DNA of 64,000 nt, taken from NCBI GenBank assembly GCA_021234155.1, contig JAJEKV010000004.1:22348320-22412319 (forward strand), in the 5' to 3' direction. The notes under the pieces are model-generated. The model made no database searches. It saw only the letters and a program-made list of their open reading frames with translations, and was not told where the DNA came from. The position numbers and the translations under genes are program-made. The first letter of the stretch is position 1. Each line of letters begins with the position of its first letter. Positions 47,401-58,856 of the stretch are shown piece after piece. Source of the stretch: Isoetes taiwanensis. Its lineage: Eukaryota; Streptophyta; Lycopodiopsida; Isoetales; Isoetaceae.

Positions 47401-48122
47401 TTCCTGATCAGGCCAGGCTATGGAAGAGTAAGGGAATCGTCTTTATCAGGGATCTTTTTGATACTAATGGCATTATTCCCTTTGACAAATCAACTTTGGC
47501 AGAGGAAGGGATGCAGACCAAAACCCTTTATGATAACATTCTTACTGCCATCATTCATAACCATTGGACTAATGAAGAAAATTCCTGGCTAAATGATGGA
47601 CAAGAGGGTTATGCAGTCAGGAAAGCCTATAAATATCTCATGAAGGGAGAAAAAGTCACTATCCATACAAAATGGGAGATTCAATCGGATAGATGCATCA
47701 GGAATCTGAGATTTATGTGAAAGAGTCCCATTAATCCGAAGATCAAATCATTTATGTGGCAATTACGGCATAAAGCTTTGGCTACTAACTCGAAAAGATA
47801 CAGGTTATCTATGGCCAATTCAGATATCTGTGAAAGATGCCTTGGAGCAAAGGAGGATGAAAATCATCTTTTTAGAGGGTGCCTTTGGTCTGAGTGGACC
47901 TTAGAGCTTGCCTCGGGAACTCTGGGCTATGATCTAATTCATCTCAGTGAGAAAGACTTTTTCATGCCAGAGAACCCCAATGATTGGAGAATCTTTGTCC
48001 TCCTCTGGAGGATCTGGAAGGGCAGGAACTCCTTCATTTTTAATTGTGAAATTATTCCACCAGAAGGAATAATTAAACAGTTTCAATTTGATGTTAAGTG
48101 GATTCAAGAGATTAATGGGTGA
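44491..48122 (+). pseudogene. L1 ORF2: endonuclease, reverse transcriptase, zinc finger
   Basis: 44491-46290 (599 codons) begins with the APE-type endonuclease: 'MITWNLQGIN', 'ILFIQEHKIHD', 'VICGDFNMVTD' and 'TISDHYPQ' (catalytic Asn, Glu, Asp and His present). RT follows: 'NGKTPGPDGLPAEFFKK', 'FIALIPKID', 'DYRPISLSN', 'LKLDITKAFD'. A shift near 46262 moves the rest of RT to another frame ('GVKQGCPLAPFLFL'), and another near 46600 leads to 'SKNGRAIIANFM' and 'SKSNGGLGIINIEKQG'. The YADD box reads FAND (46565-46576). After a TGA at 47718 the zf-RVT region has 'CERCLGAKEDENHLFRGC'. The protein cannot be made whole. Confidence 0.9.
46565..46576 (+). other. altered RT active site FAND
   Basis: The catalytic F/Y-A-D-D of L1 RT reads Phe-Ala-Asn-Asp (ttt gca aat gat). 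A single G-to-A change at the first Asp codon explains it. Confidence 0.75.
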
Positions 48123-48664
48123 TTTCATGATTGCAGGTACTCTATTTCTGCTGGTGCGCAAGCTTAAGTGGAGGAAGATGGATCTAAACACAAACAATGA
48201 ATGGATAAAAATATTCGGGGCCGCCAAAGTGTTGGAGCACATGGAACAATGCGGTGTGGATCTTTGTTGTGACCAGAACTACAACATCGAAGGGAGTTAA
48301 TCTGCCGAGGGCAAAGGGGGCCGAGGCGGGTTCAACATGGCTAAGGCAAAATCATGCATGTGCATCTATTGCACTTTTCATGAGAAGACAAAGGGAAAGG
48401 CAAGGAAAACCAAGAACCTCCACGAAATCCTACCCTTGAGTGCTCTATTTGCCGAGGATCTGAGACTTCTTTTAGCAAGCTATTTATAAGTTTTTATCAG
48501 TTTCTTTCTGTATGAACAAGTAAAGGTCGATCCCTGATATAAAATCAGGTTATTTTTTGGATCACCTCTCTATTTTAGGGTTCCTTCTCCCTTGAAAAAG
48601 GAGTTTTTGTAAAATCTCTTATTTATATATATATATATAGAAGCCTTCAATAAAAAAAAAAAAA
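48123..48664 (+). other. L1 3' UTR with TA microsatellite and poly(A)
   Basis: No conserved frame. (TA)8 at 48624-48639 and A(13) at 48652-48664 mark the end of the element. Confidence 0.75.
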
Positions 48665-48681
48665 CAAAATCCCTCGATTAG
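48665..48681. repeat. target-site duplication of the nested L1 (right)
   Basis: 17 bp identical to 42102-42118. From here the old LINE resumes. Confidence 0.9.
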
Positions 48682-48689
48682 CAGCAACT

Positions 48690-49801
48690 CGCTGACGACC
48701 CCAATTCTTAGCAAAGGACTTCACGGCAGCTAGAGCATCAACAATCCCGACCATTCCTTTCTTTCTCACAAATCTGAGAGGACCGGGCTTGCTTGCATCC
48801 ATCTTTAAACTCCTCATCCTTCAAGTATAAAGTGTTTAACTTGAAATAAGTCTTAGTCTGCTATAAGCCCCATCACGAGAACAGAAATCGTGGATTGTGA
48901 TATGAAATAGAGCTGTCAAGCATGTTTTGGCGAGAAAAATTATGCAAATATGTAGCTGCCAATGCATTATAATAGCCCCTGTCATGACGTGCATATGCTC
49001 TACCAGCCCCAAGCCAGCCATTGCACCAAGTGAAGGTTCCATCGCCATCCACCTCTACCAAGCCCGCGGTCATATATCAAAGCATTTGCCATTGTTCACG
49101 TTCAAAGCCTTGGATAACTTACGATCCCTGCCGCACCGATCAACTTCCAACTCCACCATATTGAAGTCACCCACCAGCAACCATGCAACATGAGCCCCCA
49201 GTCGAACTAGTTTGGATCTCAAAGCAGCCTAGAGTGCACCTCTCTGGTGAGATCTATTGTGTGCATACACATTCACTAGTCCCCACTCTTGTCCCTTATC
49301 AAACCACTTGATAATGATCCAGCGACCAAATCTATCAGCATGGTGAATGTATTTGCTATATCATGTCTCCATCTTTGTAAGGTCCCGGCTTTTGCGAAAG
49401 TCTGCTGCGACCACCAAGGCGTTATATTTCCTACCGATCACAGAAGCTACCTTTTGCTCTTGTAGACAATAGAAATCTGAATTCATTCTAGCAAGAGCCA
49501 TGGAAAATCTTCTCCTTTTAGTTGGGGAGGAAGCAACACCCCGAACATTCCAAGAAACCAGCTTCATGATGCACTGGTGGACGGTGTTCCAAATCCATGG
49601 AGTCACTATTAGCAGATGATACTTCCACCTGATCAGCCCAGGTTAGTCCAGAGGATGCAGGAAGGGTTGTAACAATGGTAGCCACTCTTTGGTTTCCATT
49701 TGGAGTAGCACACTCAACAGGAAGAGATTGTGGTGCAATAGTGTTTCTCCGACGGGCAACTCTCTTCATATGAGGGATGGACCATCTTCAACCATATAGT
49801 T
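48690..49801 (-). pseudogene. old LINE: ORF1 tail and endonuclease
   Basis: 49606-49361 begins the endonuclease ('MKLVSWNVRGVASSPTKRR', 'DFYCLQEQK'). 49769-49518 carries what looks like the end of ORF1. Further endonuclease parts down to 48700 are in other frames ('GDFNMVELEVD' around 49140-49170). Confidence 0.75.
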
Positions 49802-49819
49802 CTTCAACAATGTTATATG
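49802..49819. repeat. target-site duplication of the old LINE (right)
   Basis: 18 bp identical to 39140-39157. Confidence 0.9.
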
Positions 49820-50553
49820 GTTGAAGAACTTGCTCCACTCTCAAGAACCTTTATCGAAAATGAAAATATGCTAATTTCTTTCAAGCACAACTAAACAAGG
49901 TCTTCCCCCCTTCCATTTTGCTCCTGGCTGCCTTTTAAATTTGGCAATACATTTGTAATCATCATGTTCTTTATGGGCCATGCCTCAGAATGCTATGATA
50001 ATACAAATTTGGTAGCTAAATCAGTACATACTAATCAGATGTCTCTCCTTCACATAATCTCATAGAGTGCGCATTGTAAGCGCAAACTATTGCGCAAAAA
50101 TTTGGGTGCCTAATATAATAACAAATGATACTTTGAGTACAAGATAGAATTCAAACACCATGCAAATTGAGACTATTTGGCTAAATAATATCTTAGAAAA
50201 AAACCACATTTCTTTCAAAACTACAGCCACAACCTTTATAGAACATTCTCGAAAATGACGTGAAAAGTGTTATCTATTTGTCGGATAGGCCAAGTTTAGA
50301 GAGAAGATGGGCGTCTCAAAGGCGTAAAATTATGCAATGCAACTCAATCAGCTTCCCCTCAATGTAGATCATAACAATAGCTCTATATACTTCCTTCCTT
50401 CCTTGTAAAGATTGATCTAAAAGCATTTGAGTACCATGATAGAGGTCATGGAAGTAAAGGCATTCCACTGTGTTCTCAATGCACTCTTCTACATAGGATA
50501 CAGAGACCATGATTAAGATATGTTGAAAACACTAAAATATATTAAGTCTTCCT
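49820..50553. other. intergenic, nothing recognised
   Basis: Continuation of the DNA that was present before the old LINE inserted; no gene or repeat recognised. Confidence 0.4.
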
Positions 50554-51250
50554 ATTCTTGCACTGCGACTCGCATGAAACCAACAAAACGCCCGCGATAG
50601 ATAGGCTTCTCATTCATCTCAGCAGATTTTCTACAATGGTGGACAGTGGATAGTCGCACACATGCGAACTACCCACGAAAAATAAAGGGAAAATCCAATT
50701 ATATCATTTGGACCCCAAAACAAATACAATGCTAATAGATGAATGGCTGATGTACTTTAGAAAGCTTATCAGGGATTAAAAACCAGCCCTTTCGGGTTTT
50801 GAGGAAAAACCCTAGTGATAAGCCTTGACAAGGGGCTTAGACAAGCGTAAGGCATAGAATCGCTCCCAAAAAACCAGCGCATGGAGAAGTCAAAATGGAT
50901 GGCTCGCCAACCTGTACCACACATCACCAACAACAAGCGAGAAACATACCAAAGAATAGCATCACCTAGTGGGCGGAAAAAAAGCATCACCCGGGTGGAA
51001 AAACATGATAAGCAGAACTTGTACAAAATATAATAAACAAAGAGGGGAGGGTGGGTTCAAAGAGAATAAAGATGCTTTTGAGAGAAGAGGAAGCGCCGAT
51101 GAAAGCGTCGATGAAGAACTCTGCAATAAGTAGCAAAGCGCCCAACGATGATGAGCGGCCTAAAAGCGCATACAATGCATGCATCGACGCATCGCAATGC
51201 ATGCATGCTAAATCTTGAACAAGAATGCCGATTAAGCTGCGAATCGACAA
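50554..51250 (-). mobile_element. Family C2 long unit
   Basis: 697 bp, the minus-strand counterpart of 7059-7768. It shares the 5' block ('gcatgcatgc', 'gttcttcatcgacgcttt'), the central 'gcttatcactagggttttt' region, the hairpin at 50646-50676 and the 3' block ending 'catgcgagtcgcagtgcaag'. Its inverted repeats differ in sequence from C1: subterminal 'gcattcttgttc' and terminal 'gcaagaat'. Non-coding. Confidence 0.6.
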
Positions 51251-51621
51251 CATTCTTGCTTTGCATTTTATGAAACCAACAAAAGCCCGAATACCAAAGG
51301 ACTTCCTTAACAAACTAGGATCGAGGGGCGAAAGGTCACGGGATGAAGGCTAAACGGAAAGGACAGCAGGAAAGCAACGCCAAATTGGCCAAACCGAGGC
51401 GGGAAGAAGCCCCTCGCACGGAAACAAATCAAAAGAGAATAATAGATGCTGGCGGGGAGAAGAGAAGGCGTAGATGAAGCGTCGATGAAGAACTACGCAA
51501 TAAGTAACAAGCACCCAGCGATGAGCGGCCTAAAGCATGCGCGATGCATGCATCTCGGCAATATGCAATGCATGCATGCTCGTCTTGAGCAAGAATGCCC
51601 GGTCGCTCGCCGAGTCGACAA
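51251..51621 (-). mobile_element. Family C2 short unit
   Basis: 371 bp, abutting the long unit at 51250/51251, counterpart of 6681-7058. Minus strand starts 'ttgtcgactcgg', has subterminal 'gcattcttgctc' and ends 'aaagcaagaatg'. Order (short, then long, on the element's own strand) and lengths match the C1 pair. Confidence 0.6.
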
Positions 51622-52082
51622 CATTTTATTAGCATCATAGCAATATTCGATAAATCCTTCCCAAATAACAAAGTTGACATGTCCATTGCAATGAACACAT
51701 ATTTTAAGTGAGGTAATATAAATTGAGGACAATAAATAAGTTAAGAAGGGCAATATTGTGGGGGAATACAACGATGATTTAGAGTAATATAATGTTTCAA
51801 ACAACCAACTTTGCTCCCACATTACATAAAAAGCAACTTCATATTGCAACACAAATTTTTTGTAGTGCGCTAAAAAGTCTATCAATGCCTCACTATAATA
51901 TCATTTCAGCAAAAGTATCATATGACAAAGGCAACATCAAATCAAGTTCATGATTTCTTGCACAATGATTTTTTATCTTTATCAATGAATCTTAAGGCAT
52001 TCCTCTATAATACCCTTACCCCCTCCAAGCCACATTGTTTATTTTGCCGGGCAGTAAAACTAGCGTTGCTTAAGATTAGAAT
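51622..52082. other. intergenic, nothing recognised
   Basis: AT-rich DNA flanking the C2 pair; only short frames. Confidence 0.4.
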
Positions 52083-52450
52083 AAAACAGAATGTATTTTT
52101 ATCGTCCTAGACAGAATGACAAGGTTTTTTAATCCTGGATAGTAAAAAGTTTGTTGTACTCTTTGTTTGGTCCCATAGACCTATTGGCCTTTGTGGAGGA
52201 TAAAGACCCATTCAATTCTATTTTCACATTCATACTAAGGTTTACTATTTAACTAATCTGTAGTTTCTTCTAGCTCGTAGATATAACCAAAACTTTGCTT
52301 AAGATTAGAATAAAACAAAACGTGTTTTTTTATCATCCATAGAGACCAATTGGCCTATAGGACCCAGAAAAAGAGAACGACAAATAGATTCTTTGTCGGG
52401 GATTAAATCCCCCCCAAAAAAAAGCGAGCCTTGGGGAAAATCCTTGGCGA
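52083..52450. repeat. Family E repeats, inverted pair
   Basis: A phrase of the type 'tttttatc.tcc', 'gagaccaattggcc', 'taggaccc' occurs in plus orientation at 52303-52440 and in minus orientation at about 52165-52240. The flanking 'gcttaagattagaataaaac' is also doubled (52068 and 52299). A third copy is at 58857-58985. Their purine-rich hairpin part ('ccccccaaaaaa') and conserved end suggest a small retroposon or MITE. Confidence 0.5.
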
Positions 52451-52605
52451 TGTAATAAGCTTGTTGGCAAATTGTACAATGATATTTTAGGGTACAATTC
52501 AATACCAGTGCGAACACATAAACCTTTTATCGATTACATTACGGATCGAGAGATCATTGACCAGGCCATGAGAGTTAATACTAATGTTATCCAATACTAA
52601 TGCCT

Positions 52606-52962
52606 TAGATATATTTATCAATACCCCCAGCATAAAATATGTCATCCAGCACTAGCGTCCCCTAGCCCAAGAAATGTCAAGGTGCAACTTAGCTGTAGAA
52701 CTAGAAAATGTGACCTTTATTTCAATGGCAAATCCATGCCAAAAATATCATGCCATCCCATATCTCAAACATGCATGTTAACTTCTACAAAATGGTTTGC
52801 AAATTTGGGCGTAACATCTGTTTTGAAATGTCAACTACAGTTCATATATTTGACAAAAAGTCCATGAACATCTAGCATATTCTTTATTTAGAGTTTATAT
52901 CGGACTTTTGCTTGAGTCCATCATATCTTTGCCTTCTGTTCAGATGCATTTGCTCACATGGT
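52606..52962 (+). repeat. Family D repeat, copy 1
   Basis: Collinear with 60664-61020 ('atatatttatcaat', 'cctttatttcaatggcaaat', 'tttgcaaatttgggcgtaac', 'tgagtccatcata'). Non-coding in both copies. Confidence 0.8.
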
Positions 52963-55384
52963 TGCCCATTGTGGAGATTAAAATTGCTTTTTTTTCATAA
53001 TGTGGAAAAGTTTGATCAATGAAGCAGAGGTAAAAGATTATTGTTTATCAAATTGTTCATTTCGTAGCAATGCACAAAGAACTTTGCTTTTTTAACAAAT
53101 CAATGAACCAGACATTTTGAAATTCCATAAAACAAAGATAATCTTGCTTCTATTCATAGTTACATTAGCTCTAAACTTTGAGACATTCCATAAAGTTACA
53201 TTAGCTGACCCAAGGAATCAAATCTGGATCAAACCGCTTGGTACCACTTACCTCAGGGTCCACGCTATTGCTCGAATTAGACGTCACACCAAATATCTGT
53301 AAACAAGACTTATCAAAATAATGCAATTCACATAAATTTATCAAAATTGAAGGTTTTTACATCATCACAATCATGTTGATTGGTGTCATAACCTCACGAA
53401 CACAAATAAACAACATAATAAAACAGAAAACAAGGAAGATGGTGCCACTATCACCTTGACACCATCTCTAAAATATAATTCTCAATGCAATATTTGCCCT
53501 CTTGGCCGTCCACCAAAATCTAAAACATCACAAATTAAACACACACAAGGGAGCACTCAAAGTAAGTGGCCATTCATACATTCCTCCACAGCATTCATAT
53601 ATTCGTTGGCCCTAAACCTGCTCAAAGCCACCTTGATTGCTTGGCTAGTGGACAATCCTATATTAGGGTGATCCATAATAGTGATCCAAATCACGAATTA
53701 ATACTCCTAACACCTTGCTATGACACAAAAGCAGAGAGCCAAACATATAATCCATTTACATTTCAAAAATCACCAGCATTCGAAATACTAATATTATGCT
53801 CACTAGTGATTTGAAGAGATAAGTTTGGATTCATGTTCAAAGGATGAACATGCTCAAGAAAAGAGGCAAAGGTGAAGGAGAAACAGCCGAAGGCCTATCA
53901 ATCTCCTCATTCTACAACACCTCCTGATGAGAAACACTAAGAGATGCACTAGTCTCTGGTGTGCTAGATGGGAACTTATCTGCATCAATATAGAATTCAA
54001 CAACAAGACAATGCAACAACAAGTATAAACTAGACAAGTGCATAGGCATCATGCACCAACAACCACCAGCAACTCCAAGAACGAAGAAAAGCAAAAATCA
54101 AGAGCAAAAGCTCCAAGTTAAAGAGTCAAAGCAAAAAAAAAAAAAAAAAAAAAAAGCAAAGCCAAGGCCATATAAACCCAGGAGTCAGACGAGGAAGGAG
54201 TCAATGAGGAATTGAGCAAGGGCCAAAGATTGCACCACAAAAGCTGGAAACACAAGGAACACGCAAGCAAATGAAGTTGATGTAGATGGATAACACTCAG
54301 ATTTGGCAAGCCATGTGCTTTCTCTTCCATGAAAGCTCCGGCTCCACAAGAGTCCAATTCATTTCAATCTGGGCACTCAAGACTTTTGCACCGCTACACC
54401 TAATTACCATAATTCTTCATACGTGCGATACACAATAGCCCAAGAAACCTAGGTCCATATACCATAAGCTAGTTCATTACATTGGCAATTGGTTTTAACA
54501 AAATTTTGGTTGAGAAAAAGTTTTTTTTTATTCAAAAATAGGAGTTTTTATTGGGGCATGGGACCATTGTCAAAACAAAAAAGCCACATATTTGGCACCA
54601 TCATATTTGAACTATATTTAGGAAGCCAAGATAGGGCATGGATTGTTGTTGTCATGTCCTTCGTGCTCACGGGACTTGAGGCTTAAAGTTGGCCCCTCGT
54701 TGCCACAATAATGCACAAGGCTTTAGATTTGAAATCTGGATCGTTTAGAACTACCCATGCCACAACTTTTGGAGTCGATTTGGGACGAGGAATAAGTAGG
54801 GCACCGGGAGGTAGTGCTTAATCTGGACAACTCTGTATAGAAGTCATTTGCTTTCAGTGCAAATCATTCAGGGTCTTCACAGCTACATGAATTCAATTAA
54901 CAGAAGTCCCTTGTAGACGTGCCAAAAGCCCTGACTCAAGCTCTTCATCAACATTAATGATTTGGTTGAGTTCCTTTGAGAAATATCTTTTAGGGGCCTC
55001 CGAAAAGTAAGTGTTCATCTTTCTCTTCTTTGTCCTTGTAGATTTTTACATAAATAAGAAGAAACAAATAGATTATACAAGACAAGATGCCACAGAAGCC
55101 ACTATTGGGATGACAAGAATAAAGGAAGATGAAGGAGTTGTGCCTTAAAAAAAGCAAAATAACTAGCATTTGCAAATCTAAAACTGTATAGGCTTTCCTC
55201 ATCTACCAAGAAGCATGTGTTTGTTAGCCATTAGAAGAAAGCAATCTTACAAGAGGCATTATTGTAACAATTTGTGCTATAATTTTCTTGTTTATTATTT
55301 GTATTGTTTGGCTCCACAAAGCTATTTTTGTAGAAATCAATACTCGGCAGGTCTATCATCTCGCATTTGCCAGGCTTATTAGCT
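52963..55384. other. intergenic, nothing recognised
   Basis: Contains A(22) at 54134-54155. No domain in any frame; the minus frame at 54118-54357 is low-complexity around the homopolymer. Confidence 0.4.
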
Positions 55385-55418
55385 TATTATATTATTATTA
55401 TTATTATTATTATTATTA
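55385..55418. repeat. (ATT)n microsatellite, tail of the non-L1 LINE
   Basis: About 11 ATT units. On the minus strand this is (AAT)n directly after the 3' end of the LINE at 55419-58856, the kind of short tandem tail seen in some non-L1 LINE clades. Confidence 0.8.
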
Positions 55419-55628
55419 AATTAACTTGCTCTCTTGGGGCCTTGAAGAGGCCATGGAGCCTGTGTACAAAACTGTTTACAGTTTCAAGAGAAAAGAACGG
55501 TGGGCGTCCACCGCCTTGATGTATAATCCTATGTCTAGGTATGATGAGTACGGTGCCGCAAATAAGGAACAAAAATCATGTGCCCGAATGTTGAACTTTT
55601 CCCGAACATCCACATATGCAGGGCGGGT

Positions 55629-55926
55629 AAAAGCATGTTAGGGTGTACCACTTTTGGAACCTGCAAAAGTACATACACTAGGTACTTCAGAACTGGGTAC
55701 TTTCTCATTTTTATTTTCATTAAAACTAGTACAAAAGTCCAAAATAAAAGTCAAGGACGCATTAATATTGAAAGTTAAGATAAAGATTTACTCTTTGGAG
55801 ACTAAAATATATATAAAAGTTCAGTGTACCTTTTATTGAGATATTACCACGGGTATCTGGGTACCTTTTTAGAATACTTTTTGGTCACTAAATAATACTT
55901 TTTAAAGGGACACCCTAACATGCTTT
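55629..55926. mobile_element. MITE with ~18-bp TIRs
   Basis: Left end 'aaagcatgttagggtgtacc' and right end, read inverted, 'aaagcatgttagggtgtccc': near-perfect terminal inverted repeats, about 300 bp, AT-rich, no coding. Sits in the 3' UTR of the LINE. The target-site duplication could not be settled, so the superfamily is open. Confidence 0.7.
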
Positions 55927-56008
55927 TTTAGGGCATGCGATAAATCGTCGTTCTCGTCTTCTATGCATTGCATATCTGAGTCGCAAAATTCTCTCCATGG
56001 CTGGTATC

Positions 56009-58141
56009 TTATACCATCGCGATCTCTACCTCAAGCTTGTGTGAGCTGGTCCTATATCTTGCCATTAGCTTCTTCAAGTACCTAGGGATATTAGCATTGA
56101 GGTACCCTTGGCTCTTATGATCAATTTCTTTGGATTGGCGTGTTGCACATAATGTTGCATCTTCTTTGCCTTGAGAGGCCCAAAGGCGGTCAATTGCTAA
56201 TTGTTCCAAGAGGGAGCGAGCATCCTCTTTGTTATCTGGCCAATTTTCCATCGTCAATCCCCATTTTCTTGCCCAATTCAACACATCCCTGTACCAGCCT
56301 TCTTGGCCTGAGTGTAGTAGCGCAAGATGTGATAGCCTGTCTTGTGGCTGCTCCATGACTCTGTTTACAAAGTTAACAGTCTGGTATAAGGCCTCCAGCT
56401 CCAACGGAAACAGGCTGGTCTCAGCGAGCATGATAGCATATGGAGTCTGATATTTGATACCTAATTCATCGCGGATGAACACTTTTTGAACTTGCTCGAT
56501 TTGGTTCCAAAGCTTCTGAGATACGTTTGGACCCCATACGGGCGTGCTATACAGGGCTACTGTCTGCACCAAAGACTTAAATAAAATTCTCTTAAGGCTC
56601 CAATCATGTAAGGCTGTTTTGGAACACCTGGAAAGCATGATGTACAAGGCCGCTTTTCCGCCAGTTGCTCTACTGCTGATGCATTCCTTCCAGCTATATT
56701 TGGAAGAAAAAACAAGGCCAAGGTATTTAATTTCTACTGTTTCTAGCTCTTGCCCCTGGCATGTAAATGTCTCAAAAATCATAATCTTGACTTAGAGGTA
56801 TTCAGCTTTGTCATGTGCCGTCTCACAAAAGGATCCCGGGTTGTCCAAGTGGCATTTGGGTACATCCTTTTACTTGCCAATAGAACTACATCATCGGCAT
56901 ATAAAAATGGCTGAACTATGTATGTGCCCGATTTTGTGCACGACAATGGCGTGATTTGAGCCATTCATCGGTTAGTCTACAAAATACCAAATAACATGGG
57001 CGATAGGGGGCACCCTTGGCGCCGCCCGTCAATGGTGCCGGCCCGTGTCATTTACTTCCCGGATAAATTAATGAGGACCTCTTAGGTATAGGCTGCGAAA
57101 CCGCACTTCTGATTTCTGCAGGGACACCAAGATTCTCCATTCTTTCTCCCAATCCCTTCCTCGGAACAGTGTCGAATGCCTTGGAGAAATCTATGAAAGC
57201 AGCATATAAAGCACAGTTAGGAGCCTTGGCCTTTTCTATGAGCACTCGGAGCGTAAGAGCATGATCTAGAGTGTTATGGTCTCTTCGAAATCCCGCTTGA
57301 GAATGTGAGCGTTTATCGTTGCTCTCAGCCCATGTGCTAAGCTTGTTCTCCAACAGGCTGCCCAAGATTTTTGAAAAAGTACTCCCAATTAAGATGGTCC
57401 TATAGTTACAAGCATCCTTCCGGTCACCCATTTTATGAATGGGATGAACTCGGTTCATCTTCCAACTGTTTGGCAACCCTTTCTGTACACAATTATTCAG
57501 CAAACTTGTTATAGCAGTCAAAGTCTTGGGTCCCCCCCATTTGAACAACTCCACGCATATGCCATCAAGATCACATGCCTTACCATTCTGCATTTCTGCT
57601 ATGGTTTCCTGTACCTCCGACTCGGTGAAAAGGTGCACATCTGTGAAGGTTATTTGCATGTTCTCTGCATCTTCCTTTTCATAAATATCGCGAACAAGTT
57701 TAGACAAGGCCTCTATATTTAGCTCATGGTGTTGAGCCTTATTTTGAAGCATGCCCCAAAAAGTCTTTGGAGCTTTTATATACTTCTCAGACAGTTCAAT
57801 TTTGCTTTGCACATGTCTGGCGCTTCTTTGACCTCGGTAAGTGCTTGTACCATCGGGTTTCACAATCGGCTCTTTGGTAGCCTTGATCTTGCTTCCTTAC
57901 ATTCAAGATCCCACCATGCGTTGCAGGGCCTGCCTTTTGTATGTTTTTTGGTGTATCCAAAAATGTTTCCTGCAGCCTCCAATATCATGTTAGCAAAAAG
58001 CGTTGCATCTGTCTCATGCTTGTCTGACCAAATGGCATTTGCGAGCATTGTTTCTATATGTTTTGATATGATTTTATGCGGTTTATAATCAATCTTCAAC
58101 TTGAGGGAGAAGAATAAGGGCTGCTGGAGATCAGATTTCAT
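56009..58141 (-). pseudogene. non-L1 LINE: reverse transcriptase and C-terminus
   Basis: 57863-57048 (271 codons) carries 'MQNGKACDLDGICVELFKW', 'RVHPIHKMGDRKDACNYRTI', 'SQAGFRRDHNTLDHALTLR' and 'AAFIDFSKAFDTVPR'. After a shift, 'FLYADDVVLLA' holds the intact catalytic YADD (56890-56901). 56782-56009 (257 codons) is the thumb and C-terminal part: 'KYLGLVFSSKYSW', 'ALYSTPVWGPN' and, at the end, 'ARYRTSSHKLEVEIAMV'. At least three frame breaks. Confidence 0.85.
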
Positions 58142-58477
58142 GCAAGTTCTAAAGCGCTACAAACATAGGCAAGTGATCTGATTCGGGTAGTTTGTCACCA
58201 ATACTACGGTCTTGAACCAGCTCAAATTATTTGCAAGCATGTAATCGGCCGTGCTGGCCCTGCGTGATTTATCTGGTATGTTTCCAGTGCTGGGAATTTA
58301 CTAAACCCATTCAAAATTCTCGGGTGGCTTCAGGTACAAAGCTGAAGAAAGAGCTCACCCATGTGATTAGACATCTTGTCATCAGAGCATCTATGAAGCG
58401 ATTGGATCATCTATTTCATTAAGTTGCATATCGATAGATCCTCAAATACCTCGGTTGTTTGCAACTTTGTTCTTGAG

Positions 58478-58856
58478 TTAAAATCCCCTAAAACTAGTAC
58501 CTCCCTTGTGATTGGTAGTGCGGGGCGTACGTACATAAAAGGCGTGAAAGGGATCACCAACATCTAACTCCTGACTATTATAGATGGATGCATTAGGTGG
58601 CGCAAAATAGCAAACTGCTAGGATTAAGTCTCTTCTACCTGAACTAACCCTTATCCAGATGTACTGTTTGGTGGCATCATATTTTAGTATCTGCACTTTT
58701 TCTGCCCATGCTAACTTACTATAGATTGCAATTCCGCCAAATCCTCTGCCAACACCTATTTTCTTCTTATTCCAAATATGTCTTGACAAAGTAAAACCTG
58801 TTAGATTTGATTTGACAGCCAGATGCAGAGTTGGAATTGTCGATAGGCTCAAAATA
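58478..58856 (-). pseudogene. non-L1 LINE: endonuclease fragment
   Basis: 'GRGFGGIAIYSKLAW', 'ATKQYIWIRVSSGRRDLILA' and 'VCYFAPPNAS' match the middle of APE-type endonucleases of non-L1 LINEs. The N-terminal catalytic part is missing (5' truncation), and the following 'GDFN' part is lost to frame changes below 58500. Confidence 0.75.

Larger units (their letters stand above)
42119..48664 (+). mobile_element. full-length L1-type LINE nested in the old LINE
   Basis: 6546 bp flanked by a perfect 17-bp target-site duplication and ending in AATAAA-like sequence plus A(13). The layout is 5' UTR, ORF1, ORF2 with endonuclease, RT and zinc finger, then 3' UTR. Full length and a perfect duplication indicate a fairly recent insertion; yet both ORFs already contain stops and frameshifts. 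Confidence 0.9.
39158..49801 (-). mobile_element. old plant LINE, split by a younger L1
   Basis: Bounded by an 18-bp target-site duplication and starting on the left with T(10), the complement of its poly(A). Contents in minus orientation: ORF1 tail and endonuclease (49801-48690), then RT, post-RT and zinc-finger regions (42118-39307). Without the nested L1 it is about 4.1 kb, so it was 5'-truncated on insertion, as is usual for LINEs. All frames are broken many times, which agrees with it being the older of the two. Confidence 0.85.
55385..58856 (-). mobile_element. non-L1 LINE, 5'-truncated
   Basis: Minus-strand endonuclease part, reverse transcriptase and C-terminal part in order, ending in a 3' UTR and (AAT)n. 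The 5' side stops near 58856 inside the endonuclease, next to a family E repeat. A MITE-like insertion sits at 55629-55926. RT and C-terminal sequences differ clearly from the three L1-type elements in this window; the clade (RTE-, L2- or Jockey-like) cannot be fixed by eye. Confidence 0.75.

Noticed and set aside
54118-54357. Signal-peptide-like minus ORF ending in poly-Phe
   Set aside because: The hydrophobic run is the translation of an A(22) homopolymer.
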